64,000 nt of DNA from assembly GCA_041394185.1 (NCBI GenBank), contig JAWKIQ010000001.1, forward strand, positions 1,178,001 through 1,242,000. Direction: 5' to 3'. Positions 34,954 to 44,219 of this stretch are shown piece by piece; position 1 is the first letter of the stretch; each line of letters starts with the position of its first letter. Origin of the DNA: Acidimicrobiales bacterium (lineage in GTDB: Bacteria > Actinomycetota > Acidimicrobiia > Acidimicrobiales > Poriferisodalaceae). A program made the translations under genes and the position numbers. A model generated the notes under the pieces. The model had not been told where the DNA came from. It did not search any database and saw only the letters and a program-made list of their open reading frames with translations.

Positions 34954-35667
34954 ATGGCGCCCCGACTCCCCTCTCTTCGCACGCCACCCATCGGGTTTGC
35001 ACATCGCGGAGCCAAGGCACACGCGCCCGAGAACACCATCGAGGCTTTCAAGACGGCCCTCGAGATGGGCGCCTCTGGTCTGGAGAGCGACGTCTGGCTC
35101 ACCGTCGACGGCCACGCCGTGCTGGACCACGACGGCGAGTTCCGCCACGGTGTCTTTGGTGTGCTCAAGCGGCCAATCGCCGAGATGCACCGGGCCGAGC
35201 TGCCAGAGCACGTGCCCTCGCTCGCCGACCTTTACACCGAGTGCGGTACCGACTTCGAGCTGTCGCTCGACATCAAGGATCCGCGCGCCGTCGAGGAAGT
35301 GGTGCATGTTGCCCGTCGTGCTGGTGCCGAGCCCCGGCTGTGGCTGTGCCACTGGGAGTGGAAACTGGTGGCGTCGTGGCGCTCGATGACGTCGGCCAAG
35401 CTCGTCGATTCAACCCGGCTGGCGCGCATCAAGGAAGGCCCCGAACGGCGCGCGGCGCTGATAACCGAGGCCGGAATCGACGCCATCAACATGCATCGCA
35501 AGGATTGGTCTGGCGGACTCGCCGCCCTGTTCCACCGCTTCGACCGGTACGCGCTGGGCTGGGATGCCCAACACGAACGCGAGATCGACGAATTGGTCCG
35601 CATCGGTGTCGACGGCATATTCAGCGACCACGTCGACCGCCTGATGGGTTCCATCAACGCCCACTGA
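34954..35667 (+). CDS. Glycerophosphodiester phosphodiesterase (GDPD family)
   Basis: Hydrolyses glycerophosphodiesters to glycerol-3-phosphate and an alcohol. The 237-residue protein shows the family start FAHRGAKAHAPENTIEAF with the catalytic His, then ESDVWLTVDGHAVLDHD with metal ligands, and a barrel ending DGIFSDHVDRLM. No signal peptide, so a cytoplasmic enzyme like UgpQ. ATG at 34954; a TTG at 34924 is less likely. It is divergent from the zinc-ribbon gene and convergent with the HNH gene (9-base gap). Confidence 0.88.
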   Translation: MAPRLPSLRTPPIGFAHRGAKAHAPENTIEAFKTALEMGASGLESDVWLTVDGHAVLDHDGEFRHGVFGVLKRPIAEMHRAELPEHVPSLADLYTECGTDFELSLDIKDPRAVEEVVHVARRAGAEPRLWLCHWEWKLVASWRSMTSAKLVDSTRLARIKEGPERRAALITEAGIDAINMHRKDWSGGLAALFHRFDRYALGWDAQHEREIDELVRIGVDGIFSDHVDRLMGSINAH

Positions 35668-35676
35668 CGCCACACC

Positions 35677-36879
35677 TCAGGCCGCTTGGTTTGGCGGTTT
35701 GCCGGCGCGTTCTTGTTGTCGTGGTGGTGGTTTGGTCCATTCGCTGATGACGGTGCCGTGGCTGTCTTGGAGTTGCCAGTGGTCTGGCGTGTCGCCCATG
35801 ACCAGGCGGTTGCCGGTTTGGTGCAACCGGTCGTGGTGTTGTGGGCATAACAGCGCCAGGTTGTCGAGGTCGGTCGATCCGCCGTGTTCGCGATGGTGCA
35901 GGTGGTGGGCCTCACATCGCGAGGCTTCGGTGTTGCAGTCGTATGCCAGGTCCAACTGTCGCCTGTCCGCCTGCTGAAACCAAACATTGATCTGAGCCCG
36001 ACACAGCATCGAACGTGCGATCGATGCCGGTATCGGTGCGCCGTCGATCGTGTAGGCCGATCCGTCGGGTTTGTCGAGTTGGTCGATGTCCACGATCAGG
36101 TTCACACTGCCCCTGGCATCTGAGGCGGTGGTGGCTGGTACGAGGCCGTCTGTGAGCATGCTGGCGATCACGTCAGCACCACGCTGCTGATGGCTGCGCC
36201 GCTTTCTGGGGTCTGTGATAGTTCGCATGTCGTGATGAAACGCAGCACGCTCACGTCGGTCGTACTCGGCTTTCAACGCCGCACCAGTGACCGGGTCCAA
36301 TGCTGCGTTGAACCAGATCATGTCGTCACCGTCGATCCCACACGACCCACGCCGGCGCCTCCGCTGACGCGCCAGCCGCTCGTCAGGGTCCTCGCGGGTC
36401 TGCTCGCGTTCGGCCTCACGAACCGCCGCCCTGGTCTCATCAGCCGACTGGCACATCGCGTCAGCCAACAAGCCGGCCTTGACGTCATCGGGCAGGTCCG
36501 TGCTGGTCAAGTAGTCGGCGTGCTCCGAATTGATGTCACCTGCTTCCAACGCCTCGGCAACATCGGGATTGGTCGCCAGACGCCGTGACCTGGCCTCGGC
36601 CTCACGCTGGGCCTTACGCGACGGAGCAGGCGGCCCAGGGTCCGGCTTGGAACCACCCTCCGACTCCTTGCCCTTGCGGTTCGCGGCCCTCTGACGGGCC
36701 TTGGTCAGGGCGCTCAACAAACGGGCTTCGTGGCCGTCCAAACGGGCACGCACACGACGAAGGCCGCCGAGCTCGTCTTCGAGCCCGCCGACACCCATCA
36801 CCTCTAGTTCGTCGGCGCCGCTAAGCACCACCCGCACCTCTGTCAGCCGCTTGACACATACACCCCATAGGAGCATCAC
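35677..36879 (-). CDS. DUF222-type protein with shortened HNH endonuclease domain
   Basis: A 400-residue protein of the actinobacterial DUF222-HNH group: N-terminal helical DUF222 region (LGGLRRVRARLDGHEARLLSAL, ADYLTSTDLPDDVKAGLLADA) and a C-terminal CEAHHLHHREHGGSTDLDNLALLCPQHHDRLH, the HNH metal finger. The usual stretch just before it, with the RRALxARDGGCxFPGC element, is missing; only DCNTEASRCEAHH remains. That removes one Cys of the zinc site, about 23 residues in frame. These genes are often multicopy and mobile-associated; no inverted repeats were seen here. Activity is uncertain. Confidence 0.8.
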   Translation of the reverse strand: MMLLWGVCVKRLTEVRVVLSGADELEVMGVGGLEDELGGLRRVRARLDGHEARLLSALTKARQRAANRKGKESEGGSKPDPGPPAPSRKAQREAEARSRRLATNPDVAEALEAGDINSEHADYLTSTDLPDDVKAGLLADAMCQSADETRAAVREAEREQTREDPDERLARQRRRRRGSCGIDGDDMIWFNAALDPVTGAALKAEYDRRERAAFHHDMRTITDPRKRRSHQQRGADVIASMLTDGLVPATTASDARGSVNLIVDIDQLDKPDGSAYTIDGAPIPASIARSMLCRAQINVWFQQADRRQLDLAYDCNTEASRCEAHHLHHREHGGSTDLDNLALLCPQHHDRLHQTGNRLVMGDTPDHWQLQDSHGTVISEWTKPPPRQQERAGKPPNQAA

Positions 36880-36969
36880 TCAACCCAAGCCCACTCAGCA
36901 GCGGCGCAGAAACATCAGTTGTCGCAAAGATGCGGGCACGAAGACAGGTGGCGCCACGCGGCGAGAGGG

Positions 36970-37617
36970 TTACAGGCTTCCGATCGACCCGGGCGGCCAC
37001 ACGATCAAGAAGGCCTTGCCGACGACCAAGTCCTGAGAGATCGGTCCGAAGTACCGACTGTCCTGGGAGTTGTTGCGGTTGTCGCCCATGACCCACAGAT
37101 GGCCCTCGGGTACAACGGTGACCGGGAGGTTGTAAGTGAGATCACCGGGGTCGATGTACGGCTCGTCGATCGCCTCGCCGTTGACGTAAACGACCCCGTC
37201 GATGCCCTCGAGCGTGTCGCCCGGCAGGCCAATAACCCGCTTGATGAACTCGTCTGTGTCGCTGGGGGCGGCGGCCGGCGGACGATGGAACACGATCACG
37301 TCGCCTCGCGAGATGTCCCCGTACTGGTAGGCGATCTTGTTCACGAGGACCCGGTCGTTTATCTGCAGCGTCTGCTCCATCGAGCTCGACGGGATGAAAA
37401 ACGCCTGGAACAGAAAAGTCTTGATTACCAGCGCGGCAATGAGTGCACCGATGATGACCGCACCCCACTCGAGCGTCTGGCGCAACGCAGACCGGCCCTC
37501 TTCGAGCTCGGGAGTGTCCTCGAAGATGTCATCCTCGTGGCCATTCCACTCTGCCGAGACATCGAAGTACGACGGAGCCGAGGCTGATTCGGCGTTGTCG
37601 GCGTCGGTGGAGGTCAC
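36970..37617 (-). CDS. lepB: Signal peptidase I LepB
   Basis: Membrane serine protease that removes signal peptides. The 215-residue protein has an acidic cytoplasmic N-terminus, one transmembrane helix (about 52-72), the catalytic Ser79 in IPSSSMEQTL, Lys126 in FIKRVIGLPGD, and the box E segment GDNRNNSQDSRYFGPI. It lies 56 bases after the DUF3866 gene and 90 bases before the DUF222-HNH gene, all on the minus strand. Confidence 0.95.
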   Translation of the reverse strand: MTSTDADNAESASAPSYFDVSAEWNGHEDDIFEDTPELEEGRSALRQTLEWGAVIIGALIAALVIKTFLFQAFFIPSSSMEQTLQINDRVLVNKIAYQYGDISRGDVIVFHRPPAAAPSDTDEFIKRVIGLPGDTLEGIDGVVYVNGEAIDEPYIDPGDLTYNLPVTVVPEGHLWVMGDNRNNSQDSRYFGPISQDLVVGKAFLIVWPPGSIGSL

Positions 37618-37673
37618 TGAGCGCCGAGCCTACAGGAGCCGCAAGGTGCTGGAGAGGTCGGTCGTCAGCCAAT

Positions 37674-38750
37674 TCACCCGTTGTAGGTCGACCCTGAAAC
37701 CTTCGAGGAAAGCCCCGCAGCCCACCGCGCCGCAGCACCTATTGCCGACAGTGCCCCTCGGTCGTCGGCGAGCGCGCGTCCCATGGTCGAGACCTCGAGG
37801 CCGAATGCACTACAAGCTGCGGCTACGTCGACGGGGTCGGATATCACCGGTGAGCTACCGGCGCCTGCGCTCGCAACGACCGCTTCGACCGCCGCAGCGA
37901 AGTCGGCATCTGGCACAGGCACCTCGTGATCGCGGGCCATCAACTCAAGAAGGGTCGCGCTGTGGTGCGAAAGGCCACGGTGCCGGTCGCGCAGATCTGC
38001 GCTGGACCATCTGAGGGCCAGAGCGGTGCGACAGCCGACAGCACGCAACAGATCGAGGTCGCCCACCAGCGACAGGCCACTGAACGCCAGCGGGTCGGCG
38101 GTTCCGACATGGCCGGGGCCAGGACCCAGCACCACCACATTTGCCCCTGCATGCACGCAGCCGGCAACAGCAGATGGGGTTGTGACCGCCTCGACCGCAC
38201 CGCCGAATGCCTGGCCGACCGAAGCCGTGACGCTAACCGTGCCCGCTTCGACAGAAGCTGCCAGCAGATCGGATAGGGCCAGCGGCAGCGCCCCGGCTTC
38301 GTTCATGACGAACGCAACCCGCGCTGTCGGCTGGGCGGCACAGATCGCTGCGCACAACGCCATGGCATGGCTGTGCAGCACACACCCCACAACCGGAACA
38401 CCGTGCACCAGCGACCTGGTGTCGTGAGGCCCATCCGCCGCCCCGGGACCATCGTCGGTGTCCCACGTGCCCGCATCGTGTTGGACCGACGTGTACCGGA
38501 CCGACATGACATGGCCGGGGCCGGGAAGACTCAGCGAGTCGCGAGACAGGTTCCAGTGCACGACATCGCTGCCGCCGGTGCCCAACCCCCTGTCGAGCGC
38601 CGTGGTGTTCACCACGACCCGATCTGCCAAAGCCAACTCGCCGACGATCTGGGTGAGTGCGTAGGCAGGCCTGCCGTCGACCATCACCCTTTGCATCCCC
38701 GGACGCAACGAGATCAGTTCGGTCACCACGCCGGTTCGGAAGCTGGCCAT
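37674..38750 (-). CDS. DUF3866 family protein
   Basis: A 358-residue protein with the family's start (GVVTELISLRPGMQRVMVDGRPAYAL, LADRVVVNTTALDRGLGTGG, GPGHVMSVRYTSVQHD). A later Rossmann-like part contains GCVLHSHAMALCAAICA and ANVVVLGPGPGHVGT. Its biochemical role is unknown. It starts one base after the pafA stop, a linkage typical of actinobacteria, so a link to pupylation is possible but unproved. Confidence 0.85.
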   Translation of the reverse strand: MASFRTGVVTELISLRPGMQRVMVDGRPAYALTQIVGELALADRVVVNTTALDRGLGTGGSDVVHWNLSRDSLSLPGPGHVMSVRYTSVQHDAGTWDTDDGPGAADGPHDTRSLVHGVPVVGCVLHSHAMALCAAICAAQPTARVAFVMNEAGALPLALSDLLAASVEAGTVSVTASVGQAFGGAVEAVTTPSAVAGCVHAGANVVVLGPGPGHVGTADPLAFSGLSLVGDLDLLRAVGCRTALALRWSSADLRDRHRGLSHHSATLLELMARDHEVPVPDADFAAAVEAVVASAGAGSSPVISDPVDVAAACSAFGLEVSTMGRALADDRGALSAIGAAARWAAGLSSKVSGSTYNG

Positions 38751-38751
38751 G

Positions 38752-40110
38752 TCACAAGCTCTCGATGAGCTTCTCCACCCGCTCGTCGTAAGCCTTGAAC
38801 GGGTCCTTGCACAACACGGTTCTCTGGGCCTGATCGTTCACCTTCAAGTGAACCCAATCGACGGTGTAGTCGCGCTTGCGCTCCTTGGCCTTTCGTATGA
38901 ACTCGCCCCGCAGACGGGCGCGGGTGGTCGCGGGTGGATTCTCGACCGCGTGATAGATGTCGTCGTCGTTGCAGACCCGCTCGACCGCGCCACGGTCTTG
39001 CAGCACGTAGTACAGGCCGCGTTCCTGATTGACATCGTGGTACTGCAGGTCCAGCAATGCCACCTTGGCCGAATCGAGGTCGAGGCCGTGTTTGGCCCGA
39101 TACTTCTCGATGAGGTGGTACTTGATAACCCAGTCGACCTCACGGTCGAGGGTCAACGGATCGTTCTCGATAGCGGTCATGCAGTGCTCCCACATCTCGA
39201 GAGCCTGCACCTCGTTTGGGTGCAGTTCGTGGTTGGCCGCATAACGAAGCGCCCGGTTGAGGTACTCGCTCTGGATGTCGAAGGCCGAGGCCTCTCGGCC
39301 GTTTGCCAAGCGCACCTTGCGCCGGCAGGTGATGTCGTGGCTGATCTCGCGAATGGCCCGAATGGGATTCTCGAGGGTCATGTCTCGAAGCACCACCGCC
39401 GGATCTTCGAGCATCCGCAACAGGATCGACGTGGACCCGATCTTCAAGAAGTTGGTGTACTCGGACATGTTCGAGTCGCCGACGATGACGTGCAGCCGCC
39501 GATGCTGCTCGGCGTCGGCATGGGGCTCGTCTCGAGTGTTGATGATCGGCCGGCTGCGTGTGGTGGCGCTGGATACGCCCTCCCAGATGTGCTCAGCGCG
39601 CTGGGCGATCGAGTACATGGCCCCACGTGGGGTGTGCAGCACCTTGCCGGCACCGGCGAAGATCTGGCGGGTCACGAAGAACGGGATCAACACCTCGGCG
39701 TAGTGACTGAAATCGTCGGTGCGGCTGGTCATGTAGTTCTCGTGGCAGCCATAGGAGTTGCCGGCCGAGTCGGTGTTGTTCTTGAACAGGTGGATCGTGC
39801 CGCGGATGCCCTCCTCGTTCAGGCGCTCCTCGGCGTTGACGATCAGCTGTTCGAGGATGCGCTCGCCGGCACGGTCGTGAACCACGACGTCGTAGACGGT
39901 GTCGCATTCTGGCGTCGCATACTCGGGATGGCTGCCGACGTCGAGGTACAGCCGGGCACCGTTGGCGAGAAACACGTTGGAGCTGCGACCCCACGAGACG
40001 ACCCGTCGAAACAGATAGCGGGCCACCTCGTCGGGGCTCAGCCGTCGCTGCCCCCGTTGGGTACATGTGACGCCGTATTCGTTCTCGATACCGAAGATGC
40101 GCCGCTCCAT
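38752..40110 (-). CDS. pafA: Pup-protein ligase PafA
   Basis: Joins the C-terminal Glu of deamidated Pup to substrate lysines using ATP. From the ATG at 40110 the product is 452 residues, the same length as M. tuberculosis PafA. It starts MERRIFGIENEYGVTCT, with the ExE metal motif, then FLANGARLYLDVGSHPEYATPEC, HKNNTDS-like FKNNTDSAGNSYG, and SRPIINTRDEPHADA. The carboxylate-amine ligase fold is shared with Dop and glutamine synthetase. It starts 10 bases after the stop of the beta-helix gene, so the two are likely co-transcribed. Confidence 0.96.
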   Translation of the reverse strand: MERRIFGIENEYGVTCTQRGQRRLSPDEVARYLFRRVVSWGRSSNVFLANGARLYLDVGSHPEYATPECDTVYDVVVHDRAGERILEQLIVNAEERLNEEGIRGTIHLFKNNTDSAGNSYGCHENYMTSRTDDFSHYAEVLIPFFVTRQIFAGAGKVLHTPRGAMYSIAQRAEHIWEGVSSATTRSRPIINTRDEPHADAEQHRRLHVIVGDSNMSEYTNFLKIGSTSILLRMLEDPAVVLRDMTLENPIRAIREISHDITCRRKVRLANGREASAFDIQSEYLNRALRYAANHELHPNEVQALEMWEHCMTAIENDPLTLDREVDWVIKYHLIEKYRAKHGLDLDSAKVALLDLQYHDVNQERGLYYVLQDRGAVERVCNDDDIYHAVENPPATTRARLRGEFIRKAKERKRDYTVDWVHLKVNDQAQRTVLCKDPFKAYDERVEKLIESL

Positions 40111-40120
40111 CTGGGTGAGG

Positions 40121-42418
40121 CTACCTGGCCAGGCCCGCTGCACCGGTGCTGGGCACCCTCAGCGAGGCGATACCCAACCCGACAGCCGTCGAGTCGACAA
40201 GGGCGAAGGTGGCCTTCGAGCACCCAGCGCCGTCGGGGTAACAGATCTCGTAGGTACCCAGAACGGTCGGCTGGGCCCGTCGCGAAACCTTCAGGGTCAA
40301 GGCCTCGGGACTGCCCGACATGGTCACGCCGTTCGCCGGCTGGATGTCGACGAACCTGGCGACTATCGGCTTGTTACCGACGGTGTCGTTGGCCAGCAGG
40401 TTCACGGTGAATGCAGCCCCCGAACGCAGAGCTATCTGGTCGTCGACCGCCAGCAGGCCTGGCATCTCGACCGCGCCGCTGTCGCAGGCGTCGCCTCGCT
40501 TGTTGCCCAGCTGGTCGAGCCCCGCCGTGGCGCAAAGGCCGCGCAGATTGTCGAGGGCTGCGACCGCCACAGGCTCGCGCACGGCGACGCCATCCACCTC
40601 GGCCAGGTCGGCCGTGACGGGCGTGTCGGCAACGACCACATCGCCCGCGCCGTCAAACCCGCAAGAGCCATCACCATCGATATTGCCTCCCAGGCTCAAC
40701 GGCCTGGGCCCGACAGCACAGGATTGGGGGCCGATCGGATCGGACACTATCGAGCCCGCTGCCTGCAGCAGGGAACCGACCGACAGGTTCGAACCAACCA
40801 GCGCGCCGTTGCCGGCGATCGTGCTGTGCAGCAGCCGAACGCCGCCACTGGGGCTGGTGCCTGCCCCAACGCCGCCACCCGAGCCGGCCCAGTTACCAGA
40901 CACCGTCGAGTTGTCGAGCGTCACGCTCGAACCAACATCGGCGTGGACCCCGCCGCCCGAGCCGGCGTGGTGCGCTCGGTTGTCGTCGACCGTGGTGCGC
41001 TCGATCACCGCCGAGCCGTTCACCAGCACCCCGCCGCCGTTGGCTCCCGTGTGCATCGCCTGGTTCGACGAGATTCGGCTGTTGCTGACAGAGATGTGGC
41101 CCGGGCTGGACAGGAACAAGGCCCCGCCACCGGCCCACCTCGATTCGTTGTCGGTCAGCACGCTGGTGTCGATCGTTATGTGGTCGTTGTCGGAGCGGCC
41201 ACCGCCTGCAAACACCGCACCACCGGCCCCACCCGCCGAGTTACCCCGCAGGATCGAACCGATCAGAACGAACGAACCCTTGTGGCTGACGGCGCCGCCG
41301 GCACCCGTACGCCCCGATCGGTTCTCGATGAAGCTGGTCGAAACCACGGCCAACACGCCCTCTGAATAGATTGCGCCACCGCCACCACCGATCTCGATAA
41401 TGGGGCTCACCGGAAGGCTGACGGCCTCGTTGGCCTCGAAGGTGCTGTCGTAGACCTCGAGCGAGCCGTCGACATAGACCGCTCCGCCGCCAGCGGTAGT
41501 CGCGCTGGCCCTGTTCGAGCGAAACACCGACTCGACGATTGCAACGTCGGCACCCGCACCGGCGAAGAGGGCGCCGCCTCGGCCAAAATAGGTGTCGTTG
41601 GCCTCGAACGTCGAGCCGGACACCACGGCGAGCGGCGACCCCGAAACCGCCAGCGCTCCCCCGTCGTATACGGCGGTATTGGCGCTGAAGAACGAGTCGA
41701 ACACCACCAGGGTGCCCGCCGACATCGCCGCACCGCCCAGGCCGCGCCGGCCCGAGCCGTACGCTCGTGCCTCGTTGCCGGTGAAGGTGGAACCCACGAT
41801 GGTGAGCGACTCTTCGGCGAATACCGCACCTCCGCGACCTGCGGCCGCGCTGTTTGCGACGAGCTCCGAGTCGAAGACCGCCACCCTCGACGCCCGAATC
41901 GCTCCGCCGTCACCGGTGCCGTTGCCCCCGCTGAGATGTGTGTCGACGACCACCACCATGCCCCCGTTGGGCGCGTGCAGCAGGCGGTCGGGACTGCACA
42001 GCTCGGACGCTGGGCTGATCGACGCCCCGTTTCCCGAAAGCACCAAGGTTCCCAACGCGGTGTAGTCGAGATCGCCGTCGAGGTTGTGGTCTTCGCCGGT
42101 TCCGCAACCCAGCCGATAGTCGGCTCCCGGTTCGAGAACGATCTCGACCGTTCCACCCAACAGCGATGCCAGGTCGACGGCTCCGCGCAGGGTCACATCG
42201 GTGTCTTGGGACGGCCCGTCGACGGTGGACGTCACCGCAATTCGAAAGTCGGGGGTTGGAGGTGAGGGCACCACCATGTCGGGGCGTGCGTACGAGGCGA
42301 TTTCGTCGGCAACGTGGGGCTCGACGGCCCCGGCTGAACCGACGGGAAACACGGCGGACGCAACAAGGGCGCACGCGGCGAAACAGGTTGAGGACAAGCG
42401 CTTGACGTTTGGGCGCAC
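40121..42418 (-). CDS. Secreted beta-helix protein with Pmp-like repeats, inside the proteasome cluster
   Basis: A 765-residue protein with a cleavable signal peptide (AACALVASAVFPVGSAGA), about ten right-handed beta-helix repeats of the polymorphic-membrane-protein type (GGAI/GGAV ... FxxN, for example GGAVFAEESLTIVGSTFTGN), a choice-of-anchor-like region with DACDSGAVEM, and a C-terminal Ig-like domain (VNLLANDTVGNKP). It starts at GTG after AGGAGG. It lies between prcA (77 bases upstream) and pafA (10 bases downstream), an unexpected place for a secreted protein. Adhesin or cell-surface function is inferred from the repeats. Confidence 0.85.
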   Translation of the reverse strand: MRPNVKRLSSTCFAACALVASAVFPVGSAGAVEPHVADEIASYARPDMVVPSPPTPDFRIAVTSTVDGPSQDTDVTLRGAVDLASLLGGTVEIVLEPGADYRLGCGTGEDHNLDGDLDYTALGTLVLSGNGASISPASELCSPDRLLHAPNGGMVVVVDTHLSGGNGTGDGGAIRASRVAVFDSELVANSAAAGRGGAVFAEESLTIVGSTFTGNEARAYGSGRRGLGGAAMSAGTLVVFDSFFSANTAVYDGGALAVSGSPLAVVSGSTFEANDTYFGRGGALFAGAGADVAIVESVFRSNRASATTAGGGAVYVDGSLEVYDSTFEANEAVSLPVSPIIEIGGGGGAIYSEGVLAVVSTSFIENRSGRTGAGGAVSHKGSFVLIGSILRGNSAGGAGGAVFAGGGRSDNDHITIDTSVLTDNESRWAGGGALFLSSPGHISVSNSRISSNQAMHTGANGGGVLVNGSAVIERTTVDDNRAHHAGSGGGVHADVGSSVTLDNSTVSGNWAGSGGGVGAGTSPSGGVRLLHSTIAGNGALVGSNLSVGSLLQAAGSIVSDPIGPQSCAVGPRPLSLGGNIDGDGSCGFDGAGDVVVADTPVTADLAEVDGVAVREPVAVAALDNLRGLCATAGLDQLGNKRGDACDSGAVEMPGLLAVDDQIALRSGAAFTVNLLANDTVGNKPIVARFVDIQPANGVTMSGSPEALTLKVSRRAQPTVLGTYEICYPDGAGCSKATFALVDSTAVGLGIASLRVPSTGAAGLAR

Positions 42419-42495
42419 CAGACCTCCTGAGATCCGGTGCTTCCAGTCGGCTACGAAACTGAACGCGTAATCAAAAACACGCGCTGCGTTCGCGA

Positions 42496-43176
42496 TCAGC
42501 CCAGTAGCTGCTCTACCTCAGCATCTGACAACCGCTTGAAGCTGCGCCGGTGAGTGCCACGGGCCAGCAGGGCGACCTCGAGGTCGCTCGCCGCCAACGC
42601 ACGGTCTTCGCCGGCCAGAACCGATGCTGCAGCTCTGACGGCGCCGGCCGAGTCGAGACCTGCCGACCAGGCCTGCTCGAGGCGGGCCAGGATGGCCTCG
42701 CTATCACCACCGATGGCGGCAAAGTCGGTCTCGTCGACCACAGTGCCGTCGTAGAGGATGTGGAAGATGCGGTCGTCGCCGGCTTCGACCCCGACCTCGG
42801 CCACCAGGATCTCGACCTCGAGCGGCTTGGGCTCGTGGGTGAAGATCTGGCCCATGATCTGGGCGTACTGGTTGGCGAGCGATCTGGCATCGACGTCTTC
42901 GCGCGAGTACACGAACCCCTTCTGATCGGCGTGACGCACGCCGGCGATACGAAGCTGATCGAACTCGTTGTAGCGACCCACACCACCGAACGCGATGCGA
43001 TCGTAGATCTCGCTGACCTTGCGCAGTGTGGCGCTGGTGTTCTCGGCCACCAATGCGATGCCGTCGGTGTAGCGCATGGCCACCAGGGCGCGACCTCGGG
43101 CGATGCCCTTGCGGGCAAAGTCTGCCTTGTCCTGGATGAGCTGTTCTGGAGAAACGTAGAAGCCGGGCATGCCCAT
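42496..43176 (-). CDS. prcA: Proteasome alpha subunit PrcA
   Basis: Outer-ring subunit of the 20S proteasome. The 226-residue protein begins MGMPGFYVSPEQLIQDKADFARKG, close to mycobacterial PrcA, and shows RYNEFDQLRIAGVRHADQKGFVYSREDV and IFTHEPKPLEVEILVAEV. It lacks the catalytic Thr, as expected. An ATG two codons later (43170) is an alternative start. One base separates it from prcB. Confidence 0.94.
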   Translation of the reverse strand: MGMPGFYVSPEQLIQDKADFARKGIARGRALVAMRYTDGIALVAENTSATLRKVSEIYDRIAFGGVGRYNEFDQLRIAGVRHADQKGFVYSREDVDARSLANQYAQIMGQIFTHEPKPLEVEILVAEVGVEAGDDRIFHILYDGTVVDETDFAAIGGDSEAILARLEQAWSAGLDSAGAVRAAASVLAGEDRALAASDLEVALLARGTHRRSFKRLSDAEVEQLLG

Positions 43177-43177
43177 G

Positions 43178-43990
43178 TCAGTCGCCGCCTTCCTGGTCGG
43201 CGCCCAGCGAGTCGACACCTCGAAGCCCGTCCGTCAACACTGCGACGCGCTCGGCGACGTGTTCTTCGGCGACCTTCGAGAAACCGTCCGAGTCGATGGT
43301 GGCCACGATCGGGTAAATGCCCCGTATCGGGTCTGGGCCGCCCGTTGCCGAGTCTTCGTCGGCGGCATGCCAAAGGGCGCGAAGGGCCAGATCGATGGCT
43401 GCGTCGGCGTCCATGTCGTTGCGGAACCCGAGCTTCAGCACCGTCGAGGCGTGAAGGCTGCCAGAGCCGCTGGTGGCGTAGTCGCGCTCTTCATAGCGGC
43501 CACCGGTGACGTCGAACTGGTACAGGCGCCCTATGCCCCGCCGGTCGTCGTATCCGGCGAACAGCGGCACCACGGCCAAACCCTGCATTGCGGCAGGGAG
43601 GTTGCCCCTGACCATGCCGGACAGCTGATTGGCCTTGCCCTCGAGGCTCAGCTCCTTGCCCTCGACCTTTTCGTAGTGCTCGAGCTGCACCTGGAAGATC
43701 TTGACCATCTCGATAGCCGGGCCCGCAGCACCTGCGATGGCAACGCCGCTGTGACGATCGGCCTCGAAGACCTTCTCGATGGTGCGGTGGCTTATGAGGT
43801 GGCCGGCAGTTGCCCTGCGGTCGCCGGCCATGACAACTCCACGAGCGGTGCGAACCGCGAGGACGGTGGTGGCGTGGCCTGCGTCTATCTGGCCTGGCAG
43901 TTCACGAAACACCTGTGTGCCCGTGCGTTCCAGCAACCTGACGAAGTTGGGACCCGGGTCGTCGCCTGGGGTGAAGTAGGGCATCGACAT
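43178..43990 (-). CDS. prcB: Proteasome beta subunit PrcB
   Basis: Catalytic inner-ring subunit. The 270-residue precursor has a 40-residue propeptide ending GHA; cleavage exposes Thr41 of TTVLAVRTARGVVMAGDRRAT, the N-terminal nucleophile, and DYATSGSGSLHAS completes the active site. It lies 5 bases after pup and 1 base before prcA. Confidence 0.96.
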   Translation of the reverse strand: MSMPYFTPGDDPGPNFVRLLERTGTQVFRELPGQIDAGHATTVLAVRTARGVVMAGDRRATAGHLISHRTIEKVFEADRHSGVAIAGAAGPAIEMVKIFQVQLEHYEKVEGKELSLEGKANQLSGMVRGNLPAAMQGLAVVPLFAGYDDRRGIGRLYQFDVTGGRYEERDYATSGSGSLHASTVLKLGFRNDMDADAAIDLALRALWHAADEDSATGGPDPIRGIYPIVATIDSDGFSKVAEEHVAERVAVLTDGLRGVDSLGADQEGGD

Positions 43991-43995
43991 GGGGG

Positions 43996-44193
43996 TTATT
44001 GACCACCCTTTTGTACGTAGTTCTTCACGAACTCCTCGGCGTTGGTCTCGAGCACATCATCGATCTCGTCGAGGATGTCGTCGATGTCGGCCTTCAGTTC
44101 GTTTCCCCGCTCGGACGCCGCGGGGGCGTCCTCGGCGACGTCTTGTTGTTCGTCGCGACGTGCGGGGCGCCTGATCTGTTCGCGTTCAGCCAT
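43996..44193 (-). CDS. pup: Prokaryotic ubiquitin-like protein Pup
   Basis: A 65-residue disordered tag. The C-terminal half (ADIDDILDEIDDVLETNAEE) is the helix that binds Mpa, and the end is KGGQ. The terminal Gln must be deamidated to Glu by Dop before PafA can ligate it. Adjacent to dop (26 bases) and prcB (5 bases). Confidence 0.97.
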   Translation of the reverse strand: MAEREQIRRPARRDEQQDVAEDAPAASERGNELKADIDDILDEIDDVLETNAEEFVKNYVQKGGQ

Positions 44194-44219
44194 TGGTCTC
44201 CGCCTCGTTCTCTAGCTGT

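Noticed and set aside
35677..36879. DUF222-HNH gene as an insertion sequence or intein-type element
   Set aside because: No flanking inverted or direct repeats were seen, and the gene is not inside another gene.
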